A stretch of 13,453 bases of DNA, taken from contig CALJBY010000182.1 in NCBI GenBank assembly GCA_938024025.1, positions 1-13,453 of the forward strand, in the 5' to 3' direction. The notes beneath the pieces were generated by a model. It saw only the letters and a program-made list of their open reading frames with translations, was not told where the DNA came from and made no database searches. Each line of letters begins with the position of its first letter. The first letter of the stretch is position 1. Below are positions 1 to 8,488 of the stretch, one piece after another. The translations under genes and the position numbers were made by a program. The DNA is from an uncultured bacterium (GTDB taxonomy: Bacteria > Desulfobacterota > WTBG01).

Positions 1-1
1 G

Positions 2-1336
2 GAAGTAAGTGAAATCATAAAGCGCTGTGTGGTGGAGAAAAAAACCCTTACCGCAACCTACAACAGCGAGTGCCTCACGCTTGCTGACTGTGTGGTGGTA
101 GATGTCCAGTGTGACTACAGCAAGCATGATCTCGGTGACATGCGGACCGGTGAGACGGAGATGGCAGCCCTTGAGGCGACAATGCGAACCATTGGCAAGG
201 CAATTCCCCCCACCTGTCTGGTCCTCATTGAAACGACCGTCGCACCGGGTACCACAGAGTTCGTCGCCTGGCCTATTCTCAAGAAGGCCTTTACCCAGCG
301 CGGTATAGATTCAGAACCGCTCCTCGCTCACAGCTTTGAGCGGGTGATGCCGGGAAAAGACTACGTTTCGAGCATCCGTGATTTCTGGCGTGTTTGTGCT
401 GGCTGTACTGATGAAGCACGTGAACGTGTAGAGACCTTTCTGCGGGAAGTGCTCAACACAAAGGACTATCCGCTGACGATCATGCATCGTCCCATCGAAT
501 CCGAAACGACTAAGATTGTTGAAAATTCCTATCGCGCAACCATCCTTGCATTCCTCAATGAATGGAGCATGTTCGCTGAGCGAAACGGTGTCGATCTCAT
601 CAAAGTCATAGACGCCATCAAGATGCGGCCAACACACAGTAACATCATTTTTCCCGGGCCCGGCATTGGTGGCTATTGCTTGCCGAAGGACGGGGGGCTC
701 GGCTACTGGGCCTACCGGCACATTCTGGGGTTTGAAGATGGTGACACGATCTTCAGGATAACACCAACGGTAATTGACATTAATGACACCCGGGCACTCC
801 ATGTAGCGGAACTCACCCGTGATGCGCTCCGGAATATGGACCGCTACATCGCCGGGGCGGATGTTTTACTCTGCGGTGCGAGCTACCGGCAGGATGTCGG
901 TGACACCCGTTACAGCGGCAGCGAGATAGTGGTCCGCAAGCTAACGGAAATGGGTGCCGAAATGTGCGTGCACGACCCCTACGTCGATCACTGGTACGAA
1001 CTCGAAAATCAGGATGTCTACCCCTCATCGGAACTGTCATGGAAACGATTTTTCAGAAACCAGGAGGGATTACAGGACATACAGATCCAAAGGGACCTCC
1101 CTGCAGCACTCAAGGGCGTGGAAGCACTCATCCTTGCCGTTCCGCACAAATCCTACCTTGACCTCAGTCCGGACGATGTCGTCACCTGGGCAGGTAATCC
1201 CCTCGCCGTGGTAGACTGTTTTGGCATCCTGTCTGATGACACCATCCGCCGTTACTTTGAGCTCGGATGCGAAGTCAAGGCCCTCGGCCGCGGACATGTC
1301 CAGGCCATCAAGAAGGACGTGCAGAAGAAGAAATAA
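2..1336 (+). CDS. Nucleotide-sugar dehydrogenase (UDP-glucose/UDP-ManNAc type), 5'-truncated by window edge
   Basis: This is an NAD-dependent four-electron oxidoreductase that turns a UDP-hexose into a UDP-uronic acid, in the cytoplasm, for surface polysaccharide synthesis. The reading frame is open from base 2, and the N-terminal Rossmann glycine motif is missing, so the gene starts upstream. The GTG at 29 is not a credible start. Visible family motifs are ETTVAPGTTE (the usual ESTVPPGTT region), SFERVMPGKDY, the central helix with TTKIVENSYRA and LNEW, and GIGGYCLPKD. The tgc at 677-679 in that last motif encodes the catalytic cysteine. The C-terminal domain starts near VLLCGASYRQDVGDTRYSGS and contains the usual HDPYV. 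The visible part is 444 residues, so the whole protein is probably longer than the common size of about 430. Extra segments such as YELENQDVYPSSELSWKRFF account for this. The exact sugar substrate cannot be read from the sequence. Confidence 0.93.
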   Translation, partial: EVSEIIKRCVVEKKTLTATYNSECLTLADCVVVDVQCDYSKHDLGDMRTGETEMAALEATMRTIGKAIPPTCLVLIETTVAPGTTEFVAWPILKKAFTQRGIDSEPLLAHSFERVMPGKDYVSSIRDFWRVCAGCTDEARERVETFLREVLNTKDYPLTIMHRPIESETTKIVENSYRATILAFLNEWSMFAERNGVDLIKVIDAIKMRPTHSNIIFPGPGIGGYCLPKDGGLGYWAYRHILGFEDGDTIFRITPTVIDINDTRALHVAELTRDALRNMDRYIAGADVLLCGASYRQDVGDTRYSGSEIVVRKLTEMGAEMCVHDPYVDHWYELENQDVYPSSELSWKRFFRNQEGLQDIQIQRDLPAALKGVEALILAVPHKSYLDLSPDDVVTWAGNPLAVVDCFGILSDDTIRRYFELGCEVKALGRGHVQAIKKDVQKKK

Positions 1337-1569
1337 TCACAGAAAGGGTTGCATTCGTTTGATCGGTTACATTTGCTGTATTGGTTACCAGGCAAAAGGA
1401 TGAGGGCATATCCTTGCTATCAGTGGACCGCTCCTGTTGTGCCACTTTACAATAGCCCTCTGTAGTGCTCGGTTCTCATATACTACCCGGTTTGTTAACC
1501 CTCTGCTCAGGGTTGCGTTACAAAACTGACCTCGCATCACCACCGGAACACCTCTTCGTAAGGTCTGCC

Positions 1570-3204
1570 ATGCGCTCTGTTTTTTTGGTTTTTCTTATAT
1601 GCCTCTCTGGTGCACATGCCGTTTTTGCCGGCACAAAGGCCGCATTTCCTCCACGCGACAACCTCGCCTTTCTCAGTGATGAGATCGTTCTGATAAGCCT
1701 GGGAGATAGCATGACCCAGGGGACTATGAATGCGACCAACAATGCTACCAATACCCTGCATGCATACATGCAGAAAGTCTATGAATCTCTCCAGGAGGTA
1801 TCTCCGGTGAGTTTTTCTCAACCACTTCTTAATAATCAGGAAAATCGCCTGATGCCCTTCACGCTTCCTACCAATCTTGGGGTGGACGGCTCTGATATCT
1901 ATTCCTTTGAGGGAAAAAAATATTATAAGCGCTACGGGACAGGCACATCCTTTGTCAGCCGTGATTTCCTTTGTGATAAACTCTTTCCATCCGGGCCCGC
2001 TGACCTCTATGATACTGTCTTGTATCCCATCAATCTTCTGGCCTGGAAACCTGTCTCACAGCTCGATGCATCCCTGTGGCTCCTCAATACTTTGGCACGC
2101 ACGGCACATCCGCCGACGGCTGTAGTCATACTCTGGATTGGAAACAATGACTCATCAAAGTCATCACTGGGCCTAGGAGCGAGCAATCCATCCTTCATAC
2201 CGCTTCCGCTGGATCTCATTGAACACAAGATCAATCCCAACCTCTCTGCACTGTTGCGTTCCCGGGAAGACCGTGGTCTCCTATCATTTGAACCGTATCT
2301 CCTATCATCAATCACACGGAACCTGACTGAGGCAGACGACTTTACTGATCAATACAACCACATACTCACACGATTGGAGACCGAGCTCACCGAATCTGCG
2401 CATCATGCAGTATTCTTTCTGTGCACCTTACCCTACTATACTTCAGTAGGGTATCTCGTCGACTCCGAAGATATTGAATATTACTTGCAGAAAGCAAATA
2501 CCAGCTACACGGTTCCCTTTTCTTTCAAACGGGTAGCAGAGACGGGTAATCCCGCGACTGACTCTTTACGGGGGGATAGAATATCACTGTTCACCCTTTT
2601 GTCCATGTACATACTGCTGGCCGAGGGACAGTCCGTAAACTTTGTTAATCAGGCACTCGAACTTAATGGTGAACAGCGGGATGGGCTCGTACTTTCAGAA
2701 GACGAACAGTACTACATCATGGCTCGCATAGACAGCTTTAATGCTGCCATCAAAGAGTCCGTATCGAGCAGTGACTTATCTGTTCACCTTATCGATACGG
2801 GACACTTCTTAAATGAAGTACTGAACGGTAAAACGGTACTTACCATCAATAACAGAGTCTTTAACCGCAAATGGGGCCGGGGCAATAGTTTCAGCAGTGA
2901 CGGTGTGCACCCTGGCTATACCGCCCATGCTCTCATAGCAAACTTCATAGTAGAACACCTCAATGAGCAGCTCGACCTGAAAGCACCCCTGCATGACCTC
3001 TCACCTATTGCTGAGAAGGATCCCTATGTGGATAAAGACGAAGATGGTTGGGTAGAAGGGCCTCCCGATGAAGCACCCGGATTCGCAAAACTGCTCCGCT
3101 TATTTAAAGACCCGGATGACAGCGACACAACAGTAGCACCTACTGTACCTCCTGATATCTGGCATCGCGTCACCACTATTTTCTTTGAAGAATTCATTCG
3201 CTAA
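1570..3204 (+). CDS. Secreted SGNH/GDSL-type hydrolase (lipase/esterase-like)
   Basis: The predicted protein is 544 residues. It is probably an exported serine hydrolase acting on an ester, for example an acyl group of a lipid or polysaccharide. The ATG at 1570 is preferred because it begins a signal peptide ([20 protein letters not shown], then GTK) and follows a modest AAGG. The frame stays open upstream to a GTG at 1465, but that adds 35 residues with no signal character. SGNH blocks are visible: block I GDSMTQG with Ser47, block II around NLGVDGSD, block III WIGNND with Asn193, and block [10 protein letters not shown] with Asp444 and His447. About 250 residues separate blocks III and V, much more than in small family members. 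Near the C terminus, DKDEDGW (residues 488-494) resembles a DxDxDG calcium loop. The 233-base gap upstream contains a 6-bp hairpin at 1497-1514 (AACCCT/AGGGTT). The pgm gene begins 20 bases downstream. The natural substrate is unknown. Confidence 0.85.
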   Translation: MRSVFLVFLICLSGAHAVFAGTKAAFPPRDNLAFLSDEIVLISLGDSMTQGTMNATNNATNTLHAYMQKVYESLQEVSPVSFSQPLLNNQENRLMPFTLPTNLGVDGSDIYSFEGKKYYKRYGTGTSFVSRDFLCDKLFPSGPADLYDTVLYPINLLAWKPVSQLDASLWLLNTLARTAHPPTAVVILWIGNNDSSKSSLGLGASNPSFIPLPLDLIEHKINPNLSALLRSREDRGLLSFEPYLLSSITRNLTEADDFTDQYNHILTRLETELTESAHHAVFFLCTLPYYTSVGYLVDSEDIEYYLQKANTSYTVPFSFKRVAETGNPATDSLRGDRISLFTLLSMYILLAEGQSVNFVNQALELNGEQRDGLVLSEDEQYYIMARIDSFNAAIKESVSSSDLSVHLIDTGHFLNEVLNGKTVLTINNRVFNRKWGRGNSFSSDGVHPGYTAHALIANFIVEHLNEQLDLKAPLHDLSPIAEKDPYVDKDEDGWVEGPPDEAPGFAKLLRLFKDPDDSDTTVAPTVPPDIWHRVTTIFFEEFIR

Positions 3205-3224
3205 ACTCTGTGGAGGCACATCTG

Positions 3225-4884
3225 ATGGCACTACACCCGCTGGCAGGAAAACAGGTACCTCAATCCATGCTGACCGACGTTCCACGATTAATAAACGCTT
3301 ACTATACCAACCATCCTGACAGTGCTGACACAACACAACGGGTATCGTTTGGAACATCCGGCCACAGAGGCACCTCCTTTAACAGTAGTTTTACCGAAGA
3401 TCATATTCTCGCCATGACCCAGGCAATTTGCTGCTACAGAAAGGCACAGGGCATTACGGGACCCCTTTTCCTCGGGAAAGATACGCATGCCCTCTCTGAA
3501 CCGGCACATACAACTGCCCTCGAAGTGCTTGCAGCCCATGATATGGATGTAATGATTCAGGAAGATTCGGGGTATACCCCCACCCCGGTAGTTTCACATG
3601 CCATACTTACCTACAACCGGGGAAGGAAGTCCGGTTTGGCCGATGGCATAGTGATCACACCATCTCACAACCCTCCCGATGACGGTGGATTTAAATACAA
3701 CCCCCCCCCAGGGTGGGCCTGCCAATACGCGCGTAACAAAATGGATAGAAGAAAAAAGCAATGACCTTTTAATGGCAAACAATAAAGATGTTAAGCGCAT
3801 CCCCTTTGAAAATGCCCTCAGAGCTGAAACAACACACACGTATGATTACATTACACCCTACGTGGAAGATCTTAAGCACGTTCTCGACATGGACGCCATA
3901 CACGCTGCTGGACTTAAGATCGGAGCGGACGCACTCGGCGGCTCAGGCCTGGCATTCTGGAACCCCATTGCCGAGTGCTACGGATTAAACATTGAGGTAA
4001 TCAACGGTGAAGCAGATCCGACCTTTAGCTTTATGACCATTGACAGAGACGGAAAAGTAAGAATGGACTGTTCTTCCCCCTACGCCATGGCGAGCCTTAT
4101 CAGCCTGAACCATAACTTTGACATAGCCTTCGGCAATGATCCAGATTATGACCGTCATGGTATTGTAACCCCGAGTGCAGGTCTTTTGAATCCTAATCAC
4201 TACCTGTCGGTTGCCATATGGTATCTGTTTCAAAACCGTGCTGGGTGGAACCCCGATGCAGCTGTCGGTAAGACGCTTGTCAGCAGTTCTATGATAGACC
4301 GGGTTGCCCGGAAACTGACAAGAAGACTTTCTGAAATGCCGGTGGGATTCAAGTGGTTTGTTGATGGCTTGCTTGATGGCTCATACGGTTTTGGCGGAGA
4401 AGAAAGTGCCGGTGCTACCTTCCTCAGAATGGACGGAACTGTCTGGACCACCGACAAAGATGGGATAATCATGGACCTCCTCGCAGCAGAAATCACCGCC
4501 CGGACCGGCAGAGACCCCGGTGAACACTACATGTCCCTCGTGGAAACCTTTGGCAATCCCCTCTATGAGCGCATTGATACAACCGCTACCCCTCAACAAA
4601 AAACCGTATTAGAAAACTTGTCGCCCGAGCACATCACTGCTTCTTCCCTCGCCGGGGAATCAATACGAGCCGTCTTGACTAAGGCTCCTGGCAATGGTGC
4701 TCCCATTGGAGGTCTCAAGGTTGTCACTGACAATGGCTGGTTTGCTGCCAGACCTTCAGGCACCGAAAACCTTTATAAAATCTACGCAGAGAGCTTTAAA
4801 GGAAAAAAACATCTTGCACACATACAGGAAGAAGCTCAGGAGCTAATTAATGCTGCCTTCAGCATTTCCGGCCGTACGGGTTAA
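3225..4884 (+). pseudogene. pgm: Phosphoglucomutase (alpha-D-glucose phosphate-specific), split by a one-base frameshift
   Basis: The enzyme interconverts glucose 1-phosphate and glucose 6-phosphate in the cytoplasm, linking glycolysis to glycogen and UDP-sugar synthesis. The start is the ATG at 3225, with GGAGG at 3212-3216. The N-terminal part (3225-3764) matches the Escherichia Pgm type: [18 protein letters not shown], and the active-site [11 protein letters not shown] with phosphoserine Ser147. It then runs out of frame and stops at 3764. The remainder is in the next frame and open from 3679 to 4884. It carries the metal loop DPDYDRHG (Asp305, 307, 309 in corrected numbering), the sugar loop GGEESAG and the phosphate loop RPSGTEN. 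The two halves join exactly at a run of nine C (3701-3709). With eight C it would read [10 protein letters not shown] and give 552 residues, close to the roughly 546 of the family. All motifs are intact, so this is a sequencing error, a very recent mutation, a phase-variable tract or recoding rather than an old pseudogene. Confidence 0.9.
3701..3709 (+). other. C9 homopolymer at the pgm frameshift
   Basis: Nine consecutive C follow the codons for F-K-Y and the first two bases of the Asn codon. Removing one C restores a single reading frame through all pgm motifs, so the shift needed is +1. The tract lies 36 bases after the end of the active-site serine codon. A poly-C run of this length is a known type of slippage site in replication and also a common site of sequencing error. 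Confidence 0.9.
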
Positions 4885-4910
4885 ACCCGTCCTGCCTGAG
4901 GAAAGATACT

Positions 4911-5123
4911 ATGAGCACTGAACCCCCTACCCTTCAAACACCCATAGAGATTTTGCAGGCTGCCCTTAAAAAAGAGAAGGACGCATACCACTTTTACGAC
5001 ACCCTGCTTAACAGTACGACGGTATTGTTTCTACAGGAGCTGCTGGAACACCTCCGCGATGAAGAGCACAAGCACGTGCTTATGATAGAAAAGATACTTA
5101 CGAAGATGCAATCGGGCACCTAA
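4911..5123 (+). CDS. Small half-ferritin / rubrerythrin-like protein
   Basis: This 70-residue soluble protein has GAGGA about eight bases before its ATG and starts 26 bases after pgm ends. It appears to be two helices. The first contains EKDAYHFYD with Glu22, and the second contains LRDEEHKHVLMIEK with an ExxH pair at Glu52 and His55. This is half of the diiron ligand set of rubrerythrins and bacterioferritins, whose full domain has four helices and two such halves. By family logic two subunits would have to pair to complete an iron site. A role in peroxide or oxygen defence or in iron handling is possible but not shown. There is no rubredoxin-type CxxC domain. It could also be a non-metal helical remnant of the family. 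Confidence 0.65.
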   Translation: MSTEPPTLQTPIEILQAALKKEKDAYHFYDTLLNSTTVLFLQELLEHLRDEEHKHVLMIEKILTKMQSGT

Positions 5124-5173
5124 ACGAGCGATTCACTCTTTACTCGTCAGCATGTGCTGAAGGGAGCACTACC

Positions 5174-5632
5174 GTGATTGATGCAGTAGACCATATAAAT
5201 CTGGTGGTTTCTGATCTGGAACGTTCTGTTCATTTCTACACGGAACTTCTGGGCTTTAAAGAGATCAGAAGGGCACGGCTTGAAGGACAATGGATTGAAT
5301 CCATCATAGGGCTCAATGATGTCAGTGCCAACGTGGTCTACATTGTTGCTCCTGCCGGAGAACCACGCTTGGAGCTCCTGTGTTATGAATCACCACAAGG
5401 TGAATCCATTTTGGCACACTCCCGGGCGAACACCATTGGTTTGCGGCACATTGCCTTCAGGGTCAAAAACATTCATGCAGCAGTAAAGCGCCTCAAGCAG
5501 GCACAGGTACCGATCATCGGCGAAACGGTTGCAGTACCAGCTACCGCCATAACACATGATGCGGGACGAAAAATATTGTGTTATTTCCTTGATCCTGATG
5601 GTATACTGTTAGAGTTGGCTGAGTATTGTTAA
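5174..5632 (+). CDS. VOC family protein (glyoxalase / dioxygenase fold)
   Basis: This 152-residue cytoplasmic protein starts at a GTG, chosen because AGGGAG lies seven bases upstream (5161-5166) and the fold begins at once. It shows two beta-alpha-beta-beta-beta repeats of the vicinal oxygen chelate superfamily: VDHINLVVSDLERSVHFYTELLGF first, then GLRHIAFRVKNIHAAVKRLK and FLDPDGILLELAEY. The likely metal ligands are His7, Glu67, His92 and Glu147. All four ligands are present, so a divalent metal site is expected. Members include glyoxalase I, methylmalonyl-CoA epimerase, fosfomycin-resistance proteins and extradiol dioxygenases. The sequence alone does not choose between them. It lies 50 bases after the half-ferritin gene and could share its transcript. 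Confidence 0.85.
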   Translation: MIDAVDHINLVVSDLERSVHFYTELLGFKEIRRARLEGQWIESIIGLNDVSANVVYIVAPAGEPRLELLCYESPQGESILAHSRANTIGLRHIAFRVKNIHAAVKRLKQAQVPIIGETVAVPATAITHDAGRKILCYFLDPDGILLELAEYC

Positions 5633-5692
5633 CACACCGGTGATTGTAGTAATGCCCCTGCTCATAAGAAAAACCTCCTGAGGAGAAAAAGG

Positions 5693-6025
5693 ATGATTGA
5701 TGACACGATCGCAAAGATCGAAGGCAGACTCCAGCAAATCAATTCCATGAAAGAAGAAAACAAAACCCAGCTGCTCAACCTTCTTTCCACATTGAAATTA
5801 GAGATCGAGGAGCTGGCTAAAACCGAAGGCAAACACGCAGAGAGTATCGCAGGGTTTACCTCAATTTCAACCCATGAAGCAACACGACAGGATAAGGACC
5901 CACAGCACTTAAAGCATTCCATAGATGAATTAGCGTCTTCAGTTGAGGGATTTGAAGTGTCACACCCGACACTCGTGGGAACGGTAAATGCACTCTGTGT
6001 TATGCTATCAAATCTGGGGATATAA
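5693..6025 (+). CDS. DUF4404 family protein
   Basis: This 110-residue soluble protein is predicted to be almost wholly helical. Residues 1-45 are charged and coiled-coil-like (TIAKIEGRLQQINSMKEENK and following). The C terminus EGFEVSHPTLVGTVNALCVMLSNLGI matches what I recall as the diagnostic end of DUF4404 proteins (FEVSHPTL, then LSNxGI). No catalytic motif is visible and the molecular role of the family is unknown. The start is the ATG at 5693, with AGGAG at 5681-5685. That Shine-Dalgarno is the right arm of CTCCT-G-AGGAG (5675-5685), so the leader could partly mask its own ribosome site. Confidence 0.75.
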   Translation: MIDDTIAKIEGRLQQINSMKEENKTQLLNLLSTLKLEIEELAKTEGKHAESIAGFTSISTHEATRQDKDPQHLKHSIDELASSVEGFEVSHPTLVGTVNALCVMLSNLGI

Positions 6026-6072
6026 CTCCCCGGTGAAGGGCAGAACACTCTTCTTTCACCACTACTGCTCAG

Positions 6073-6987
6073 ATGAAACATTCTCTATTCTTAGCACTGT
6101 TTTGCCTCTTCATCACTACTTCCTGTTTTGGCCAACAGAGAACAGAACAACCGCCATGCCTCTATGCGATTGCTTTCCTCCCCACTCCTGTATTAAACAC
6201 GCCTGATTTTTCTTTTGTCTTTGGGAATAAAGATGGAAAAACCCTTCATCTGGATGACGCTGGATTAATGCGGGAAGTGGAGTTCATCGCTTTGCCGGAA
6301 ACAATCTTCACGATTGAGAAGACCATTAACCAGGGCCCTATTACTCTCTACAAAATAACCACTGTGGATTACCCCTATCCTACAAACAAAGGTTATTTTA
6401 TTGACAGTAGATTTGTACAAACGACGGATCAAATACTTCCCCGTCAATTAAAGACGTTACCAGACCAGCAAGTCATTATCAACAGGTTACTCTCTGCAGA
6501 AGGAAGCCGGTATATCTGGGGCGGTAATGTTAAAGCCGGTATACCGCAGCTCCTTTCCTTCTACCCGCCCCATTCCCCCCTCCATCCTGACATAAGAGAT
6601 CAGTGGATGTTGAAGGGTGTTGACTGTTCCGGGCTCCTCTATGAAGCAACACATGGATACACCCCCAGAAATACAAGCGCACTCATCACCTTTGGAAAAC
6701 CCGTTAGCATAGCTAACTTACGCTCCGATCAGATCATCAACATAGTTGAACCGTTAGATATAATCGTGTGGGAGGGACATGTTATTATCGTTCTTGACAA
6801 GGATCGAGCCATAGAAAGCCGCCTCGATTATGATACGCAACAGGGGGGAAATCAGGGTGGTGTGAAGATCCGAACGCTTAAATACGTGCTGGATGAAACC
6901 ATGAACGAGCGGGTACCGGTCAATACGTATACAGATGCTGTTGACGGGAATAAAAAGTTTGTCGTGCGCAGATGGTATAACCGGTAG
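6073..6987 (+). CDS. Exported NlpC/P60-type cysteine peptidase
   Basis: The predicted protein is 304 residues and is probably a periplasmic hydrolase of peptidoglycan peptides. The N terminus MKHSLFLALFCLFITTSCFG is a signal peptide. A cysteine at position 18 gives a poor lipobox, so signal peptidase I cleavage after FG seems more likely than lipidation. Residues of roughly 30-145 form a beta-rich N-terminal region of the SH3-like kind often found before this catalytic domain. The catalytic domain follows, with RYIWGG, then KGVDCSGLLYEA carrying Cys185, EGHVIIVLD carrying His236, and AIESR with Glu248 in the position of the third, polar residue. A 23-residue insertion containing FYPPHSPLHP separates RYIWGGN from the cysteine motif. 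No good Shine-Dalgarno precedes the ATG. The stop codon TAG (6985-6987) uses the first bases of an inverted-repeat element, so the last residues may have been reset by its insertion. Confidence 0.85.
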   Translation: MKHSLFLALFCLFITTSCFGQQRTEQPPCLYAIAFLPTPVLNTPDFSFVFGNKDGKTLHLDDAGLMREVEFIALPETIFTIEKTINQGPITLYKITTVDYPYPTNKGYFIDSRFVQTTDQILPRQLKTLPDQQVIINRLLSAEGSRYIWGGNVKAGIPQLLSFYPPHSPLHPDIRDQWMLKGVDCSGLLYEATHGYTPRNTSALITFGKPVSIANLRSDQIINIVEPLDIIVWEGHVIIVLDKDRAIESRLDYDTQQGGNQGGVKIRTLKYVLDETMNERVPVNTYTDAVDGNKKFVVRRWYNR

Positions 6988-7152
6988 GGGACGTTCCTGA
7001 ATAATTCACTTATTGGACTTAGAGGGAAAGCAGAATACGCTGATTTCTAAATATGAAGTGATGAAGTGTTTGTTTTTTATGTTTTTTTTCTTGCAAACCA
7101 AAGAGTTTTGACTGCTGGCTCCTGATAAGTGAATTATTCAGGAACGTCCCCT
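6986..7152. mobile_element. 167-bp MITE-like element with perfect 28-bp terminal inverted repeats
   Basis: Bases 6986-7013 (beginning AGGGGACGTTCCTGAATAAT) are exactly the reverse complement of 7125-7152. The pair match ends abruptly on both sides. The 111-bp interior has no ORF and is T-rich on the + strand (7068-7091). There is no clear target-site duplication. This is the form expected of a non-autonomous transposable element (MITE), or a remnant with both ends kept. Transcribed, it would form a 28-bp stem between the peptidase and serpin genes and might act as an attenuator or RNA-processing site. Deleting it on paper gives the peptidase three more codons (W-V-S) and then TAA at 7161-7163. 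No transposase is present in the window. Confidence 0.75.
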
Positions 7153-7183
7153 GGGTATCATAACTTTGACAGGGAGAAACATC

Positions 7184-8407
7184 ATGAAAGCACTGCAATG
7201 GTTCACAGTCTGTACAATAACCATTCTGACCGTCACTGTCTGCACTTCCAGCAGTGCACTTGAACCCCCCGATGCGGTAGACGCTGAGCACCTTGTAAAG
7301 GGAAATGCCGCATTCGCACTTGACCTTTACAGAGCACTGCACAAACAGGAAGGAAATCTATTCTTATCACCCTACAGCATATCGACAGCCCTTGCCATGA
7401 CCTATGGGGGTGCACGGGGAGATCCCCGGGAACAAATGGCCAAGGCTCTCAAATTCACTCTCCCGCAGAATCAGCTACATGGGGCTTTTGCCCGTCTCCA
7501 GGCACAGCTCAACACAGAACAGGACAAGGGAGACATAGAACTCACGGTGGCCAATGCCCTCTGGGCAGAGAAGCATTATTCTTTTCTGGAAGACTTTATC
7601 CAAAGCACCAACAAAAACTATGGCGCACCGCTCAACCGTGTGGATTTCACAAACACCCCCGAAGAAACCCGCAAACGGATCAACAAATGGGCAGAGCAAA
7701 AGACCAATGACAAAATTAAGGATTTGATACAACCGGGTGTTCTTAACGCACTAACCCGTCTCGTCCTCACCAATGCCATATATTTTAAAGGTAACTGGTC
7801 ACACCAGTTCAAGGAGAGTGAAACCAAAAATGACCGGTTTTGGCTCACCCGGGACAAGGCAGTCACGGTTCCTCTGATGACTCAGAAGGGGGATTTCAGC
7901 TATGGGAAAAATGAAGACATGCAGCTGCTTGCATTGCCTTATGTGGGTGACAACCTCTCAATGCTTGTCTTATTGCCTAACGAGGTGGACGGTTTATCAA
8001 AACTTGAAACAACATTAACTGAGGACACGTTAGCTTCCTGGTTACCGCTTCTCAGAAAGAGAGAAGTAAGGGTATTCCTGCCGAAATTCACGATGACCTC
8101 CGAGTTTAATCTGGGAAAAATCCTCGCTGCGATGGGAATGCCTGATGCCTTTACCCCACAGGCAGATTTTTCAGGGATGACGGGAAACAGAGATTTGTAT
8201 ATCAATGCGGTAATTCATAAGGCCTTCGTTGATGTCAATGAAGAGGGAACCGAGGCAGCAGCATCAACCGCGGTGACCATGAAATTTACATCTGCAGGCA
8301 CTCCTCCACCCGAGTTCCGGGCAGATCATCCCTTTTTATTCCTGATCAGGCACAATCCCTCAGGAAGTATTCTGTTTCTGGGAAGAGTCGCTGACCCGGC
8401 TCAGTGA
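7184..8407 (+). CDS. Exported serpin (serine protease inhibitor family)
   Basis: This 407-residue protein is of normal serpin length. The ATG at 7184 is preferred over a TTG at 7166 because AGGGAG lies at 7171-7176. Residues 1-26 form a signal peptide ending near SSSA. Serpin landmarks follow in order: NLFLSPYSISTALAMTYGGARG, VANALWAEK, KTNDKIKDLIQPG, LVLTNAIYFKGNW, LPYVGDNLSMLVLLP, the helix-F/sheet region VRVFLPKF, VIHKAFVDVNEEGTEAAAST, and the C-terminal DHPFLFLIRHNPSGSILFLGRV. The hinge Gly355-TEAAAST (P15 to P8) has the small residues needed for loop insertion, so it should be an inhibitor rather than a non-inhibitory member. The reactive loop continues VTMKFTSAGTPPP. Its length matches SCCA-type loops, which would put P1 at Thr369, with Phe368 or Lys367 as alternatives. 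The likely target is a periplasmic or external protease, own or foreign. Confidence 0.96.
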   Translation: MKALQWFTVCTITILTVTVCTSSSALEPPDAVDAEHLVKGNAAFALDLYRALHKQEGNLFLSPYSISTALAMTYGGARGDPREQMAKALKFTLPQNQLHGAFARLQAQLNTEQDKGDIELTVANALWAEKHYSFLEDFIQSTNKNYGAPLNRVDFTNTPEETRKRINKWAEQKTNDKIKDLIQPGVLNALTRLVLTNAIYFKGNWSHQFKESETKNDRFWLTRDKAVTVPLMTQKGDFSYGKNEDMQLLALPYVGDNLSMLVLLPNEVDGLSKLETTLTEDTLASWLPLLRKREVRVFLPKFTMTSEFNLGKILAAMGMPDAFTPQADFSGMTGNRDLYINAVIHKAFVDVNEEGTEAAASTAVTMKFTSAGTPPPEFRADHPFLFLIRHNPSGSILFLGRVADPAQ

Positions 8408-8488
8408 AGACCACCTCTCTCCGACAGCTGCAACATATAGAAAATCATGAGCATGCAGTGCACCGCAGCAGATGGAGTTTGGCCGCCT

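Noticed and set aside
4876..4890. ACGGG-TTAAA-CCCGT hairpin over the pgm stop codon as terminator
   Set aside because: The stem is only 5 bp, has no T-run after it, and the next gene has its ribosome site directly downstream.
6032..6060. GGTGAA/TTCACC inverted repeat between DUF4404 and NlpC/P60 genes as terminator
   Set aside because: The stem is 6 bp with a 17-base loop and no T-run, so it is too weak to call.
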